In this document: piece after piece, positions 49,501-61,744 of the stretch
How the letters are laid out: the number at the start of each line of letters is the position of its first letter
How positions within the stretch are numbered: the first letter of the stretch is position 1
Assembly (NCBI RefSeq): GCF_037042905.1
Contig: NC_087254.1
Location: 18,346,603-18,410,602 of the forward strand
DNA from: Lytechinus pictus
Lineage: Eukaryota > Echinodermata > Echinoidea > Temnopleuroida > Toxopneustidae
Direction of reading: 5' to 3'
Length of the DNA stretch: 64,000 nucleotides
Translations under genes and position numbers: made by a program
The notes under the pieces: generated by a model
The model's database searches: none
Seen by the model: only the letters and a program-made list of their open reading frames with translations
What the model was told of the DNA's origin: nothing

Positions 49501-52500
49501 ATTGTGTAACCAATCTGGACCAAATTTTTTTAAATCATCCTTGCTAAAAAACAGATGACTCTAGACCTGAGCTAACCAGCTTCTGGGTAGGCTCCGTGCA
49601 GCTTCTACCTGACTCTGGCTAATTAGAGCTGCGCTCCTGCTGCAGTTTCACTCAAGTTAAATTGCAACGCACAGGCCAGCTAACGTTTGTTACATCGGAT
49701 CTTAATTGACTCGCCTTGTTATGTTTATTCAAAATTTAATTGTCCTGTATCAGGTTGCAGAATAAAGCGATCCAAAACTCTGGATGATCAAAAGGTGTCT
49801 GTTTCTGCAAGCGCACTTGGTTAGTGCATATGCCGATTGCCAAAACTTTCCCTTGACATGTAGTAGAGAGTATTGATACCATTCAGCTCGGTTAAGCAGT
49901 GCTGCGCAGGGGTGCGCGTCGCATCGCACAGCTCGCAAATAGAGAGGTGGGGGGGGGGGTGAAAAAACGTGTAGTTCATTTTTTTCCCTAGGGAAAACAT
50001 GGACTATGCCTGACATCAGCAAGGAAAATGAACTATTTCATGGCAAACGTTTTTCGTAGTAAAACTTTTCTTTTTCTCCCTGTGTACAGTCTCAATGCAA
50101 CAATCTTAAAGGTCAAGTCCACCCCAGAAAAATGTTGATTTGAATAAATAGAGAAAAATGAAACTAGCATAATGCTGAAAATTTCATCAAAATCGGATGT
50201 AAAATAAGAAAGTTATGACATTTTAAATTTTTACTTATTTTTCACAAAACAGTGATATGCACAGCTCAGTGACATGCAAATTATGAGACAGTAAATGATG
50301 TCCCCCACTCACTATTTCTTTTGTTTTTTATAGTTTGAATTATACAATATTATTATAATTATACAATCGTTTTTTTCACTTGACAATGAGGAGAAATTAG
50401 AATATTTCATATAATAAAATACAAAAGAAATAGTGAGTGGATGACGTCATCCGTCTCCTCATTCGCATACTGACCAGGATGTGCATGTAACTGTTTTGTG
50501 AAATGAAGCGAAACTTTAAAATGTCATAACTTTCTTATTTCACATCCGATTTTGATGAAATTTTCAGTGTTATGCTTGTTGGATTTTTCTCTTTTTATTC
50601 TAATCAACCTTTTATTGGGGTGGACTTGTCCTTTAAGAAAGGGATGTAATATTTTCACAAGGATCTCTTTAATGTCTTGATGTCCACCTTATGATACCTG
50701 CACTATCTGCAGTTCTCCTGTCTCAAGACGATCATGTGATGATTATGTTCTCTATGCCCACTTGAACATTGCACGTAACGCAGTTAGTGCATATCATTGT
50801 TTCAAAAGTACTGGATACCTCGGCTGGCTTTTAGCCGGTATGCAGATTTGATTATGGTGTTTGATAATATTCTTTTGGTGATCACATCTAAATTACCTTT
50901 ATTGAATTTTGTTTGATTCTTAGCCCACAGACTTCACCTAGACCTTCCTTTAGTAGTGCTGTTATATCTGGCAGAAAAAAAGATCATCACTCAAAACACT
51001 CACATCTAGAACCAGGGCTTTCTGTCGACCACTTTGGACGAGACCACTATGAACTAGTCAAGATGTTAAATGCAGGTTGGTACTCATATATATAGAGAGA
51101 GAGATTTGAAATGACAATACACCTATATTTGATTGCTTTGTGACATAAACGAATTACTCATGCAATTATATGTAGTAGTAATAAAAGTAATTTGATTTTT
51201 GTGTATGCAATCTCTATTATGGGAAAAATAAAATTTCCACTCGAATAATACTTTGGAAAGGAATTAATTGTTATCCCCAATAGAAAATAATTTTTTTTTA
51301 AACAGAAAACCCCTGATGATGCTCCTTCATGCAGTCCCATAGTATTTACTTGGACCTATAAGTCTGTCCGTGCATACATGTAGCAAACATAATTTTCATA
51401 AAGACCTTAATTATACACATTTACTAGTATGAGATCAATTATTTCAACCTGTACCAGTCAGAGATAATGTACAATGTTTATAGCATCTTTATTGTCATTA
51501 TTAAGTACTATATCCTTGAACTTTATATCAATATACTCAAGTGGTGTTTGTTTATTGAGTTGAGTACGTTATCATCTATACATGTAGCTGCGTTGTACTG
51601 CGTAAATGCAATTGCTTTATAGAGGTCTTCTTTCTAAGAGAAGAGCATGTAAAAAAAAATTAGGTCTTAAATCTGAGAACCTGTATTTTGCTCACAAATC
51701 TCCCTCATAGTTATGAGGAAGCCTATTGATGAATTGATTTCACAGTGTAAAACTACTATCCAATGTTTCTTATTCATCTGCATGTTCTTCCAATGTATCA
51801 TCATATTTTAGAACTCTATGATTTCTGAACAATGTCTCTGAAACATGAGGTTGGCAGCTTTGTTTTGTATACATATAAAGGAGAATCTAGAATAACATTT
51901 GAGACCATGTACAAGTACATTTTGGGGTCATTATTTTGTTCTAGCAGACTGTTTTAGAACATGTAGATAAATGAGAGCATGTAATGTCTACTATTTGTCC
52001 GTGTATTATATCTTGATCTTCCCTTTTATCTTTTGCAGAATGGGAAAGGACACAAAAAGAACTCAATGACTGTAGACAGGGAAGAAAAGGTAAGTAGTGT
52101 GTGTACCTTTATTGTTAATTAAATTGTACTTTATATTATCACTTAGTATTTTTGCACTTTCGTCGTAATCACATTCCCCATCATCATCATTATCATTAGC
52201 TGAAGTCATCTTTTCAATCACATTTCAAGTTGGTTAACATTTGAAGTATGCTGACTACTGCCATGCCTATAGATGGCTACTGTAATTTTCATAAAGTTCC
52301 CCAATGAACTAGAACTCCTACGAGTGACTCTCATGAACATGATCATGGATCCATGACATGATTTAAATCGATTTACTATTATTACATAAGAAAGCTGTTC
52401 GACTGATCAACTCCAACTATCTTGCACACTCTTCTTCCCTTAATTAAAAAAAAAATGAATATCTTAAAATTTTCGTGATAAAAATCCTCCATACTTCGAA

Positions 52501-53680
52501 ATCTGCAGATTTTACTTACGCAGATTTCGATGCGTTTTTTATGATTTCTTCTTTAATCATGGTAATAGTACGTTAAAAGATATAGCCTACATTATATCGT
52601 CATATTCAGTATTAGGAGCAGCAGCATAATCATGATTCAGCTATATCACTCCCGTCTTCATTTCCAACTCGCATCTTTCAAGGGGGAGGGTTGAGAAGAA
52701 ACTTCATCATCCTCAGTACATATATGAAGTATGAATTCAGTGATGGACTTATGGTTGATTTTTTTTCATGTATTTGTTTTTTATTCATCCATTTTGTGTA
52801 TCTGTTTATTTACTTAATATGTATTTTATATGTTTATCATTTTTTGGCTGGTAATTTAATTCATATACACGTCTTGACATTATTTTTTGTTTATCAATAT
52901 ATTTGTATACATTTTGATAATCAAATTTTGTGCATATGGATGAACATACTATTGGAATAGAATCTAAATGTCTTTATTTCATGATGATTGTACAGTGAGG
53001 TTAGGATTAGTGCTTGGGTGATAATACATTTATGATATTAATAGGAAGTATTAAAGCACACTTTATGTATGGGTACTTTTTATTTATGATGCTACAACGC
53101 TGATATCGAGTGTTTGCATGTTATTGTTTATTCAAACTTTGTCAGAGTTTTGACTGCTTTTCAAATGTCATGTTTGCTTAACAACATATAATCTTTGATA
53201 ATTTATTTCAGGAACGTGTGTAGAGGAATTTGTAGATAAAGAAGAAAATCCATCTCTTAGATGTGAGTATCAAATTGTCCAAAGTTCTTCTGTGTTTTGT
53301 GTTGCTCTTGTTTCATTTTCAATAATGCATGCATCAATCAAAATGTTAAAAGACTATTTTGTAGTACAGATTTTTTTAAGGATCTCTTGATTTTCATGAT
53401 TGTATATATATATATTTTTTTTAAATTCAAATCCTATTAGTTAACAAATGTTAAGGAGATCTTACATATACTTCTCAGCATCAACTTCCTACATTTGCCA
53501 TTATAAAATGGGCTTTAATTCTTTAGAATAAGCACATTGCATGTGATACAATCAGCGAGTTATCATCCATTAATTTCACAATCATATTTTTGTTCCAATT
53601 ATTCTGTAGATTTCAAGCCATTTGACTGGGACAGCCTCTGCCTTACGAGACTCATGCCAGTCCTTGATGGAGAAACGTAA
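46590..53680 (+). CDS. MCRIP1/2 (FAM195)-like small protein, five coding exons
   Basis: Coding parts are 46590-46597, 50924-51075, 52039-52089, 53212-53262 and 53610-53680. All have clean AG/GT borders and compatible phases, giving 110 aa (MCRIP1 is about 97). The order of conserved pieces fits FAM195: a short N-terminus with a Ser/Pro stretch and SSAVISGRKK near residue 14, a helical segment HYELVKMLNAEWERTQKEL (about 45-63), then VEEFVDKEENPSL (74-86) followed by FKPFDWDSL, where MCRIP1 has the VEEYVEK/NPSL/FKPID pattern. Vertebrate MCRIP proteins bind the co-repressor CtBP and DDX6/stress-granule complexes and are ERK-regulated; whether this holds here is inference. The exon carrying ATG begins at 46549 with an acceptor, so at least one 5' UTR exon lies upstream; a CpG-richer stretch near 43.6-43.8 kb is a candidate. 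The family call is from motif memory, not from a search. Confidence 0.72.
47735..47928. mobile_element. Short MITE with GTAGTCTGCAGGCACAGAC ends
   Basis: The terminal inverted repeats are 19 bp and match exactly except for the base following them. The interior is about 150 bp and contains gactccaaagactctg. No coding capacity. Confidence 0.75.
48151..48754. mobile_element. TTAA-flanked long-hairpin MITE, copy 2
   Basis: Same termini and arms as the copies at 39.9 and 50.1 kb. The left flank is TTAA and the right flank a decayed TTAT. It lies in the first coding intron of the MCRIP-like gene. Confidence 0.88.
48768..49440. repeat. Composite of repeat fragments with a central palindrome
   Basis: Begins with a TTAA followed by aggggtgttccagcctgg (another MITE-like end). 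It then has a local duplication of tagtatacaaataccagg-like text (48990-49050), and a foldback around the palindrome at 49188-49213 with arms gaggttggactggcattact and gaggttggtttggcaattac. Confidence 0.55.
50110..50632. mobile_element. TTAA-flanked long-hairpin MITE, copy 3
   Basis: Best-preserved copy: TTAA on both sides (50106-50109, 50633-50636), termini AGGTCAAGTCCACCCC and GGGGTGGACTTGTCCT. The arms fold along most of the 523 bp. TTAA duplication fits piggyBac- or Kolobok-driven MITEs. Confidence 0.92.
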
Positions 53681-55286
53681 CCCACACCTTGATACACCCC
53701 CATCCATAGCAATATGTCCATCTCTTAGTACCTTAGAGGCAGAAAGTCATTAGGACATCTGTACAAATTTTATTGCATTAATGTCTTTCTGCCTCTCCAA
53801 GCAATGTGATGATTCAACGAATGTACAGTATATTGTGTGTGTATGACTTTGATATTGTTGGTGGGATGATAAGACATTGTCATCCAATTTCTTATGATTT
53901 CTTTGATGGGAGCTCAAGACATATTTTCTGCTCTGTCAAAATGCTATCATAACCCTGTCAATTATGTTATGGTAGCCTTGTCTTTTAGCTCTCCTGAAAA
54001 GTTTACCCCCCCCCCCATGAAAAAGAAAGAAATCTCAGGTACAATGTTTTATTGTCCCACTGACGATATATTAATGAACTTATCCCTTTGAAGTGCATGT
54101 ACATGCTTCACTTCTGAATCCTACTCAGGTTGAACCAAACCTTTTTATGAGTTGGATCATAATGTCATGCACTGAATATGAATATAATCTCACAGAGAGA
54201 TATATATACAAAATTCTTATGAAAGAATATATATATTTTTTATAGGAGGTTGTAAAAAGCAATATATATATATATATATGATAGGCTTGCTATTGATTGA
54301 GGAGAAAGCAAATGTGTACACTTTGAATTTGTAATACTGGATATTACTTGTAGTTCCCATAATTTATTCTTAAGATGAAGGATTAGGCAGATATCTTTAA
54401 GGGGTTCCTGGTTCATAAAACGTGATTTGAAAAAAAAAGCTTTCCTATTGACGAATGAAATTGCAAGATTTCAGTAACTTACAACAAGATTTGTATTTTG
54501 TAATTGATTACAAGCTTTTTGACCCAGGGCCGTAATATATTCAAGAAGGCAATAATATTGTATTGGGTAGTGACAGTAGTATCTATTGCCAATACAAATG
54601 TGCACATTTAGAAATCTGTATCTAAGGTTGTATTAAGGCGATATATGCTGAAAAAATATTGGCTCAAAACATGGTTCCATTCTCGTGGCATCTGTTTATC
54701 ATGAGTAAAAAAAGACAGCAGTCCTCTAAAAACATGTTTTTTCCAGAATATTGTAGGGGATATCATTTGAAAGCCAAGACAGTGCCAAGTATGTTTATAG
54801 ATGTCACAATGCAGATATTGTGTTAAATGTGCAAGATGATTAATTTTTGCATTTCTTGACACAAATCGCCTGCACTATGCAAATTAAATTCCCTGTAAAG
54901 CTTTTAGTTTGTAATGCATGGGTGTTTGATTTCAATCTTTCTGTTGCCAATTTAGGTTTCGGTTGGTCAACTTTAGTTTCATTTGCTTGAGGGTTTTAAA
55001 AGTTGTTCTGATTTGTTTGTAGTTTTGCCTTATTTTCCTCTCCCATTTTTTTCAATTTATTTTTTTGTTCAAAGAAAGATGTTTTTTAATGATTCTTTTT
55101 TTTCACGTGTATTATTGTGGTAGGTTGACTGTTTAGCATGTCAACTCTTAAGCCAGTTTTGCCTAAGTTCACAGATAAACTCATGACATATTCTGCCTGT
55201 TCAGAACTGGACAGGTCAACAGCTTTTTGCAGTCATGTAAAAAAAAAAACTGTCCGTCTTTGTAACATGTTTGATAAATTGTACCT
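53681..55286 (+). other. Probable 3' UTR of the MCRIP-like gene
   Basis: Follows the stop codon without a recognisable exon or new gene. It contains a C-run (54007-54016) and TA repeats (54200-54280). A poly(A)-like AATAAA at 57279 lies further on inside the duplicated block, but the true transcript end cannot be fixed from sequence alone. Confidence 0.4.
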
Positions 55287-55689
55287 GGGCCAGTATTCAA
55301 ATCAATACTTCAGCCAGAATATTAAGCATTTTACTCAGTATTTTGCGTATGTAATTTACTTTACCATCTTTGGTATTCAATTGCATTTTTTTGGCTTAGT
55401 ATTTTGCTTAAATCTAAGTCAGCCGCCTGCCAGACTTAGTGAGGCTTGTGTGCAGTTTACGAACATGATACACACAGTCATACAATCTGCACATAGATGG
55501 ATACGTACATTGCATGTTATTTCGCTCCAACTTTATGATGTCACAATGGTTATTATTTTGCTTCAATTTGGCTTCATAAAGTAAATTACTTAGATGTAAT
55601 TTGAATACGAGTTTAAGAATTTTGCTGAGCCAATGAAAATGCTGAGTAAAAAACTTTCTCAAACCATACTTTCAATTGAATACTGGCCC
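55287..55689. mobile_element. Long-hairpin MITE with GGGCCAGTATTCAA ends
   Basis: Left GGGCCAGTATTCAAATC and right TTGAATACTGGCCC are inverted. Further arm pairs (agcattttactcag and ctgagtaaaaaact; gtaatttactt and aagtaaattac) show that the foldback extends inward. Confidence 0.82.
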
Positions 55690-56770
55690 TGTATCCTATT
55701 TACTACGTACCTTATTGTGGTGAGCTTTGTTGCTTGTGTTTCCAGTGTTAACTAACAAGATCTTTGCAAGAACAAAATGCAATGCAACTGTATAGAGAAC
55801 TACAGAAATAATGGGGAGAAATATCTTGGACTTTACCCTGAAGAAGAATAAGAAAAACAAAAATAATTGTTCACCTTGGCTTTGTACATCATCTGGGATG
55901 CTGTTGATTTCAATTTTCAATACAGTACATAACATGCATGCTTGGAAACAATGCTTTAATACAAGTACTGGATAAATACTCAGTGGGAATGATATTTCTG
56001 TACTGACTATAGTACTTTTAAACTCTCAAAAATAAAATGTTTGTATTGACTTTTATTGAATGCAGACCTGGGGAGTGATTCTCACTAATTTATTTTGAGC
56101 CGATCAGGTGCAAGGTTTCTTTTAACAGTTATCAGTGAAAATCACCTACTATCTGTTACATGGAATCCTCCTTGGAACTGGCCATGCAGTTGTAGATGTA
56201 AGAGTCTAAGAGCAGTCTTTCATGAAAAAAATATCTACATGTATGAGGTTGTTATATATCTCATCCTTGTATTAGAAATATTGCATTAAGAGTGACGGGG
56301 GGGGGGGGGACAAAAGGTCAAATTAAAGAAATCAAAAGAGATTTTTAGTTAAAAGAAAAGTCTAATGTATTCATAAGTACAAAATATGGTATTCATCTTT
56401 AGTTGTTTATATGTGTGAAAAATAACATCGAAGTGGCAGTATTCGGTATAAAGCCAAAGATGTATCCTATGTATTAGATTGGTTTGGTCTCGCATCGTTC
56501 TGTGTGCAAGCCTTGCCTGTGACTTTTATTTTATGCCCGCAGGTCGCTCGCATTGACAGTATCTCACAAGCAAGCCCGATTTGCACCAGAAAATTTTGTG
56601 AACATGCTCAACTTTGTTGTGGGTGAGTTGTGGGCAATCACCCACAAGGCTTGCATGGAACTATGTGACAGGGCCTTGAATGTTTAAATAGTGAGGAGGG
56701 GGGGAGGGGTTCACAGTGACCATACGGTGTACTTATTGTGATTAAACATTAAATGTGGAGTGAGCTATTT

Positions 56771-58375
56771 GTACTCTAGTACAGAACTGAATCTGTATTA
56801 CTTGCAATCATCAGGTGGAGTGAATGGGGGGGAGGGGGGGGGGGGAGTGGCAGGGTATACTTTATCCTCAAACCTATGTTTCCCATGTTTCATCTTCCAT
56901 GATATTGCAGTGTGTTTAAACAAGGTTGATATCCTTGCTGTTTTTTATATGTCATTGTGACTTACAGTTTTCATGAATATTTCTTTGGTCTATATATCTG
57001 GCCTTATTGACCTTGATGTGGTACTTGTGTCTATTTCTCTGCCTTACTTGACTACCCGTCCTTTTAACAAGACTGTGTGGGTGCAATTTGAATTCAATTA
57101 TATCAATTTTAAATCTAGCTTATGTATAGAAATAAAAAGAGTGGAACTTTTAACCTTTATTATGTAAAGGATATAATAAAAAAATGAACATGAAGCCTAA
57201 AATATTGTTTGGAGTTATGCATTTTTGCAGAGTCGGTGATTCATTCCCACCCTTTCCCTGGAAATGTTGATGAATGAAAATAAAGATTGTAACAATTAAT
57301 TATGAGTTAACACAGTAGCATCTTACCTTTCATTATGGTTACTATTCATCATTCAGTAATAATGAATATACAGAAAATAAATATAGATATCTTAAAAAAA
57401 ATACCATTATTGAACCCACACTGCAAAACTCAGGTGTTGATTTAACACCAGCCCGGAATTTATATATTCCACACCAGAGAAGTATTGAAACGCCAGTTTG
57501 GAATCAAACCGATGCTGTTTTAATACTAATCAGTGTTGTATAAACACCTATCTGGTGTTAGACCAAAACCAAACTGGTGTTGTTTAACACGTCTCTTGTG
57601 TGGACATATATAGTTTCCAGGCTGGTGTTAAATCAACACCGGTGTTTTTGCAGTGCATTGTATAATATGCTGCAAATGTGACATGTGTCACATACTTCCC
57701 CGAAATCATTCAACAAGCAAAATGCTAATTATTTAAAGAATGATAAAACTGATAAAAAGTGACAAAGTTACTTAATTTTACAGTTTATCAATACTTTAAT
57801 TAAACAGTTTAATGCATTCCCTCTTGAATATGCAATAGCTGAGGTGATAGTATCGTGTCCACTCTTTTTTCTTATGTTATTGAATGAAATTATATATTTT
57901 TTTATGTTTTCATATATGACATGTAAAACACGTCTCCATTTTAACCAGAAAAAAAAATCAACTATGATATCGAGTTACTCATTTAATCCTTTATTTTCAA
58001 TTTTTTTAAAAACATTTTCGAACAAGACACTGAATATATATCTTCATATTATAAATTACAGATAGGGATATGAGATAATCCTCTCTCTTATTGCATGTTC
58101 ATGGATAGAAGTTTTTTCCCTGTCCGATTTTATTGAAATTCTTAATTTTTCGTCCAAAATTAAGAGAAAAGATCCTCCTTTGTGCATGAGGTCACGTTAG
58201 CTATAGCCATATAGTGTTTTTTCCCACTCGCCAAAGTACACAAAAAAAATAAGCAATACAATCTGTACGAGTATTATACATCTTGGTTTACTAAATTGTT
58301 CTGAACATTTTTTTTTCAAGTTTATAAAATTTGAAGCAATGTTCAATACATACATACAGAGATAACAATGAAATC

Positions 58376-58412
<37 letters not shown>

Positions 58413-59244
58413 CACAGCTCGAAAACAAATTTCCCGAAACTGAATCCCGAATATCCCGAAATTCAGAGGGTATATCTTCGAATCTTTATGTTCGATTTGA
58501 AAAAAAATTGAGTAAATGTGATCTTTATTGTTCATGTACTTTCTAAAATGGTAACAAAATCACGTAAATGCGAGCGCGTGGCGCACGAGCAGAAATTGAG
58601 ATACAAAATGGGGCAAAATTCTTGTTAAAAATATATCGAAAATTGCTACATTCTATAGTGTTGCGTAATTTGCGGATTTCCCGGAATTTCCTGTGAAAAT
58701 TTCTTTTCCCGAATCTTTCGGCAAAAGTCAGTATTTTCGGGATCTTTTCAAATTCCGGAAAGATAAATATATTAGAATCTTGAAAAGCTAGGAATAAAAG
58801 GCCGAAATCGGCAGCTAACCGACTTCAGCCTCCACCAAAGAATAATTACAAAGTCAGCACTGCTGTATGCGTACAGCAGAGCGACGGCGGCGTCAACATT
58901 GATTCTTAACGAGTCAACTTTTTTAATATATCAGCAAAGTGTTATTTTTGTTATAGTTATAAAAATATAAAAACCTAAAAAAATGACTAAATGTTATCAT
59001 TAACATTTAAACAAAATGATAATATGTTTTTAAAAAGTATTTTATCTATTTAATCATCAATTTGATTTCACTTGTCTATTTCTGAAGTAGAAAAATAAAA
59101 TCAGTAAATAAAAAATTGAAATAGTTTTTATAATTTGTAATCGATTAATGAAGGAAATGGCCGGAAAAAAACCCAACTAGAAAGCATTTTCCTGTTTATT
59201 TTGTTATCATAATTCTTATAATTTCATTCATCATCACCTTTACT
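56771..59244 (+). repeat. Tandem segmental duplication, unit 1 (about 2.47 kb)
   Basis: Opens gtactctag..acagaactga and closes tttcattcatcatcaccttt. It matches 59251-61744 along its whole length with scattered substitutions and small indels. Includes a GGTGTTAA-type MITE, an AT microsatellite (58381-58411) and an AATAAA near 57280. No coding frame of note. Confidence 0.95.
57419..57656. mobile_element. GGTGTTAA-type MITE in unit 1
   Basis: Termini cactgcaaaactcaggtgtt and aacaccggtgtttttgcagtg are inverted, and the interior is rich in GGTGTT/AACACC pairs. Present at the equivalent place in unit 2, so it inserted before the duplication. Confidence 0.85.
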
Positions 59245-59250
59245 CACAAG

Positions 59251-61744
59251 GTACTCTAGCACAGAACTGAATCTGTATTACTTGCAATCGTCAGGTGGAG
59301 TGAATGGGGGGGGGGGGTGGCAGGGTATACTTTATCCTCAAATCTATGTTCCCATGTTTCATCTTCCATGATATTGCAGTGTGTTTAAACAAGGTTGATA
59401 TCCTTGCTGTTTTTTATATGTCATTGTGACTTACAGTTTTCATGAATATTTCTTTGGTCTATATATCTGGCCTTATTGACCTTGATGTGGTACTTGTGTC
59501 TATTTGCTATTTCTCTGCCTTACTTGACTACCCGTCCTTTTAACAAGACATTGTGGGTGCAATTTGAATTCAATTATATCAATTTTAAATCTAGCTTATG
59601 TATAGAAATAAAAAGAGTGGAACTTTTAAACCTTTATTATGTAAAGGATATAATAAAAAAATGAACATGAAGCCTAAAATATTGTTTGGAGTTATACATT
59701 TTTGCAGAGTCGGTGATTCAATCCCTCCCTTTCCCTGGAAATGTTGATGAATGAAAATAAAGTTTGTAACATTAAATTATGAGTTAACACTGTAGCATCT
59801 TACCTTTCATTATGGTTACTATTCATCCTTCAGTAATAATGAATATACAAAAAATATAGATATCTAAAAAAAAAATACCATTATTGAACCCACACTGCAA
59901 AAACTCGGTTGTTGATTTAACACCAGCCCGAAATCTATATATGTCCACACCAGAGAAGTATTGAAACAACGCCAGTTTGGACTCAAACCGATGCTGTTTT
60001 AATACTAATTGGTGTTGTATAAACACCTATCTGGTGTTAGAGTTTAGACCCAAACCAAACTGGTGTTGTTTAACACTTCTCTTGTGTAGACATATAGAGT
60101 TTCCAGGCTGGTGTTAAATCAACACCGGTGTTTTTGCAGTGCATTATATAATATGCTGCAAATGTGACATGGGTCACATACTTCCCCGAAATCATTCTCA
60201 AGTTTTTGTTGAAAATGGCATCTATTTTACATGAAATTCAACAAGCAAAACGCTAATTATTTAAAGAATTATAAAACTGATAAAAAGTGACAAAGTTACT
60301 TAATTTTACAGTATATCAATACTTTATTTAAACAGTTTAATGCATGCCCTCCTGAATATGCAATAGCTGAGCTGATAGTGTCGTGTCAACTCTGTTTTTC
60401 TCTTATGTTATTAAATGAAATTATATTTTTTCTAACGTTTTCATACATGACATGTAAAACACGTCTCCATTTTAACCCAAAAGAGAAAAAATCAGTAATG
60501 ATCTTGAGTTATTCATTTAATCCTTTTTTTTACTATTATTTTTTTTTAATTAAAAAAAAAACTGAATAAATATCTTCATATGATAAATTACAGATAATAA
60601 ATAGGGATATGAGATAATCAGCTCTCTTTTTGCATATTCATGGATAGAATTTAATTATTCCCTGACCGATTTTATTGAAATTTTTCGTCCAAAATCAAGA
60701 GACAGGATCCTCCTTTGTGCATGAGGTCACATAAGCTATAGCCATATAGTGTTTTTTTTCCCGCTCACCAAAGTACACAAAAAAAAATTAAGCAAGTCTG
60801 TACGAGTATTATACATCTTGGTTTACTAAATTGTTCTAAACAATTTTTTTTCAAGTTTCTAAAATTTGAAGCAATGTTCAATACATACATACAGAGATAA
60901 CAGTAAAATCATGTTATATATATATATATATATATATAAATATTCCACAGCTCAAAAACAAATTTCCCGAAACTTAATCCAAAATATCCCGAAATTCAGA
61001 AGGTATATCTTTGAATCTTTATGTTTGACTTGAAACAAAATTGAGTAAATGTGATCTTAATTGTTCATGTACTTCCTCAAATGGTAACAAAATCACGTAA
61101 ATGCGAGCGCGTGGTGCACGAGCAGAAATTGGGATATAAAACGGGGCAAAATTCTTTTTAAAAATATATTGAAAATTGCTACATTCTAGTGTTGCGTAAT
61201 TTGCGGATTTTCCTGTGAAAGTTTCTTACCCCGAATTTTTTCGTCAAAAGTCAATATAGATAGATAAGTATATCAGAATCTCGATACGCTAAGAATAAAA
61301 GGCCGAAACCGGCAGCTAACCGATTTCAGCCTCCACCAAAGAATAATTACAAAGTCAGCACTGCTGTATGCGCACAGCAGAGCGACGGCGGCGTCAACAT
61401 TAATTTCTGGTGAGTCAACGTGTAATATATCAGCAAATTATTTTTTTGTTATCGTTATAAAAATATAAAAACTTAAAAAAATGACTAAATGTTATCATTT
61501 ACATCTTAACAAAATAAAATTATGTTTTTAAAAAGTTTTTTTAATTTTTTTCATCATCAATTTTTATTTCAATTTTTTTTTTAAGTAGAAGAAAAAAATC
61601 ATTGAAAAAAAAAATTGAAATAATTTTTAAAATTTGTAATCGATTAATGAAGGAAATGGCCGGAAAAAAACCCAACTAGAAAGCATTTTCCTGTTTATTT
61701 TGTTATCATAATTCTTATAATTTCATTCATCATCACCTTTACTT
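59251..61744 (+). repeat. Tandem segmental duplication, unit 2 (about 2.49 kb)
   Basis: Head-to-tail copy of unit 1, joined by six bases (cacaag). Differences are visible in the G-run, the AT tract, a 40-bp stretch near 60198-60235 absent from unit 1, and several point changes, so the copies have diverged for some time. Confidence 0.95.
59891..60143. mobile_element. GGTGTTAA-type MITE in unit 2
   Basis: Equivalent of the unit 1 copy, with termini cactgcaaaaactcggttgt and aacaccggtgtttttgcagt. Confidence 0.85.
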
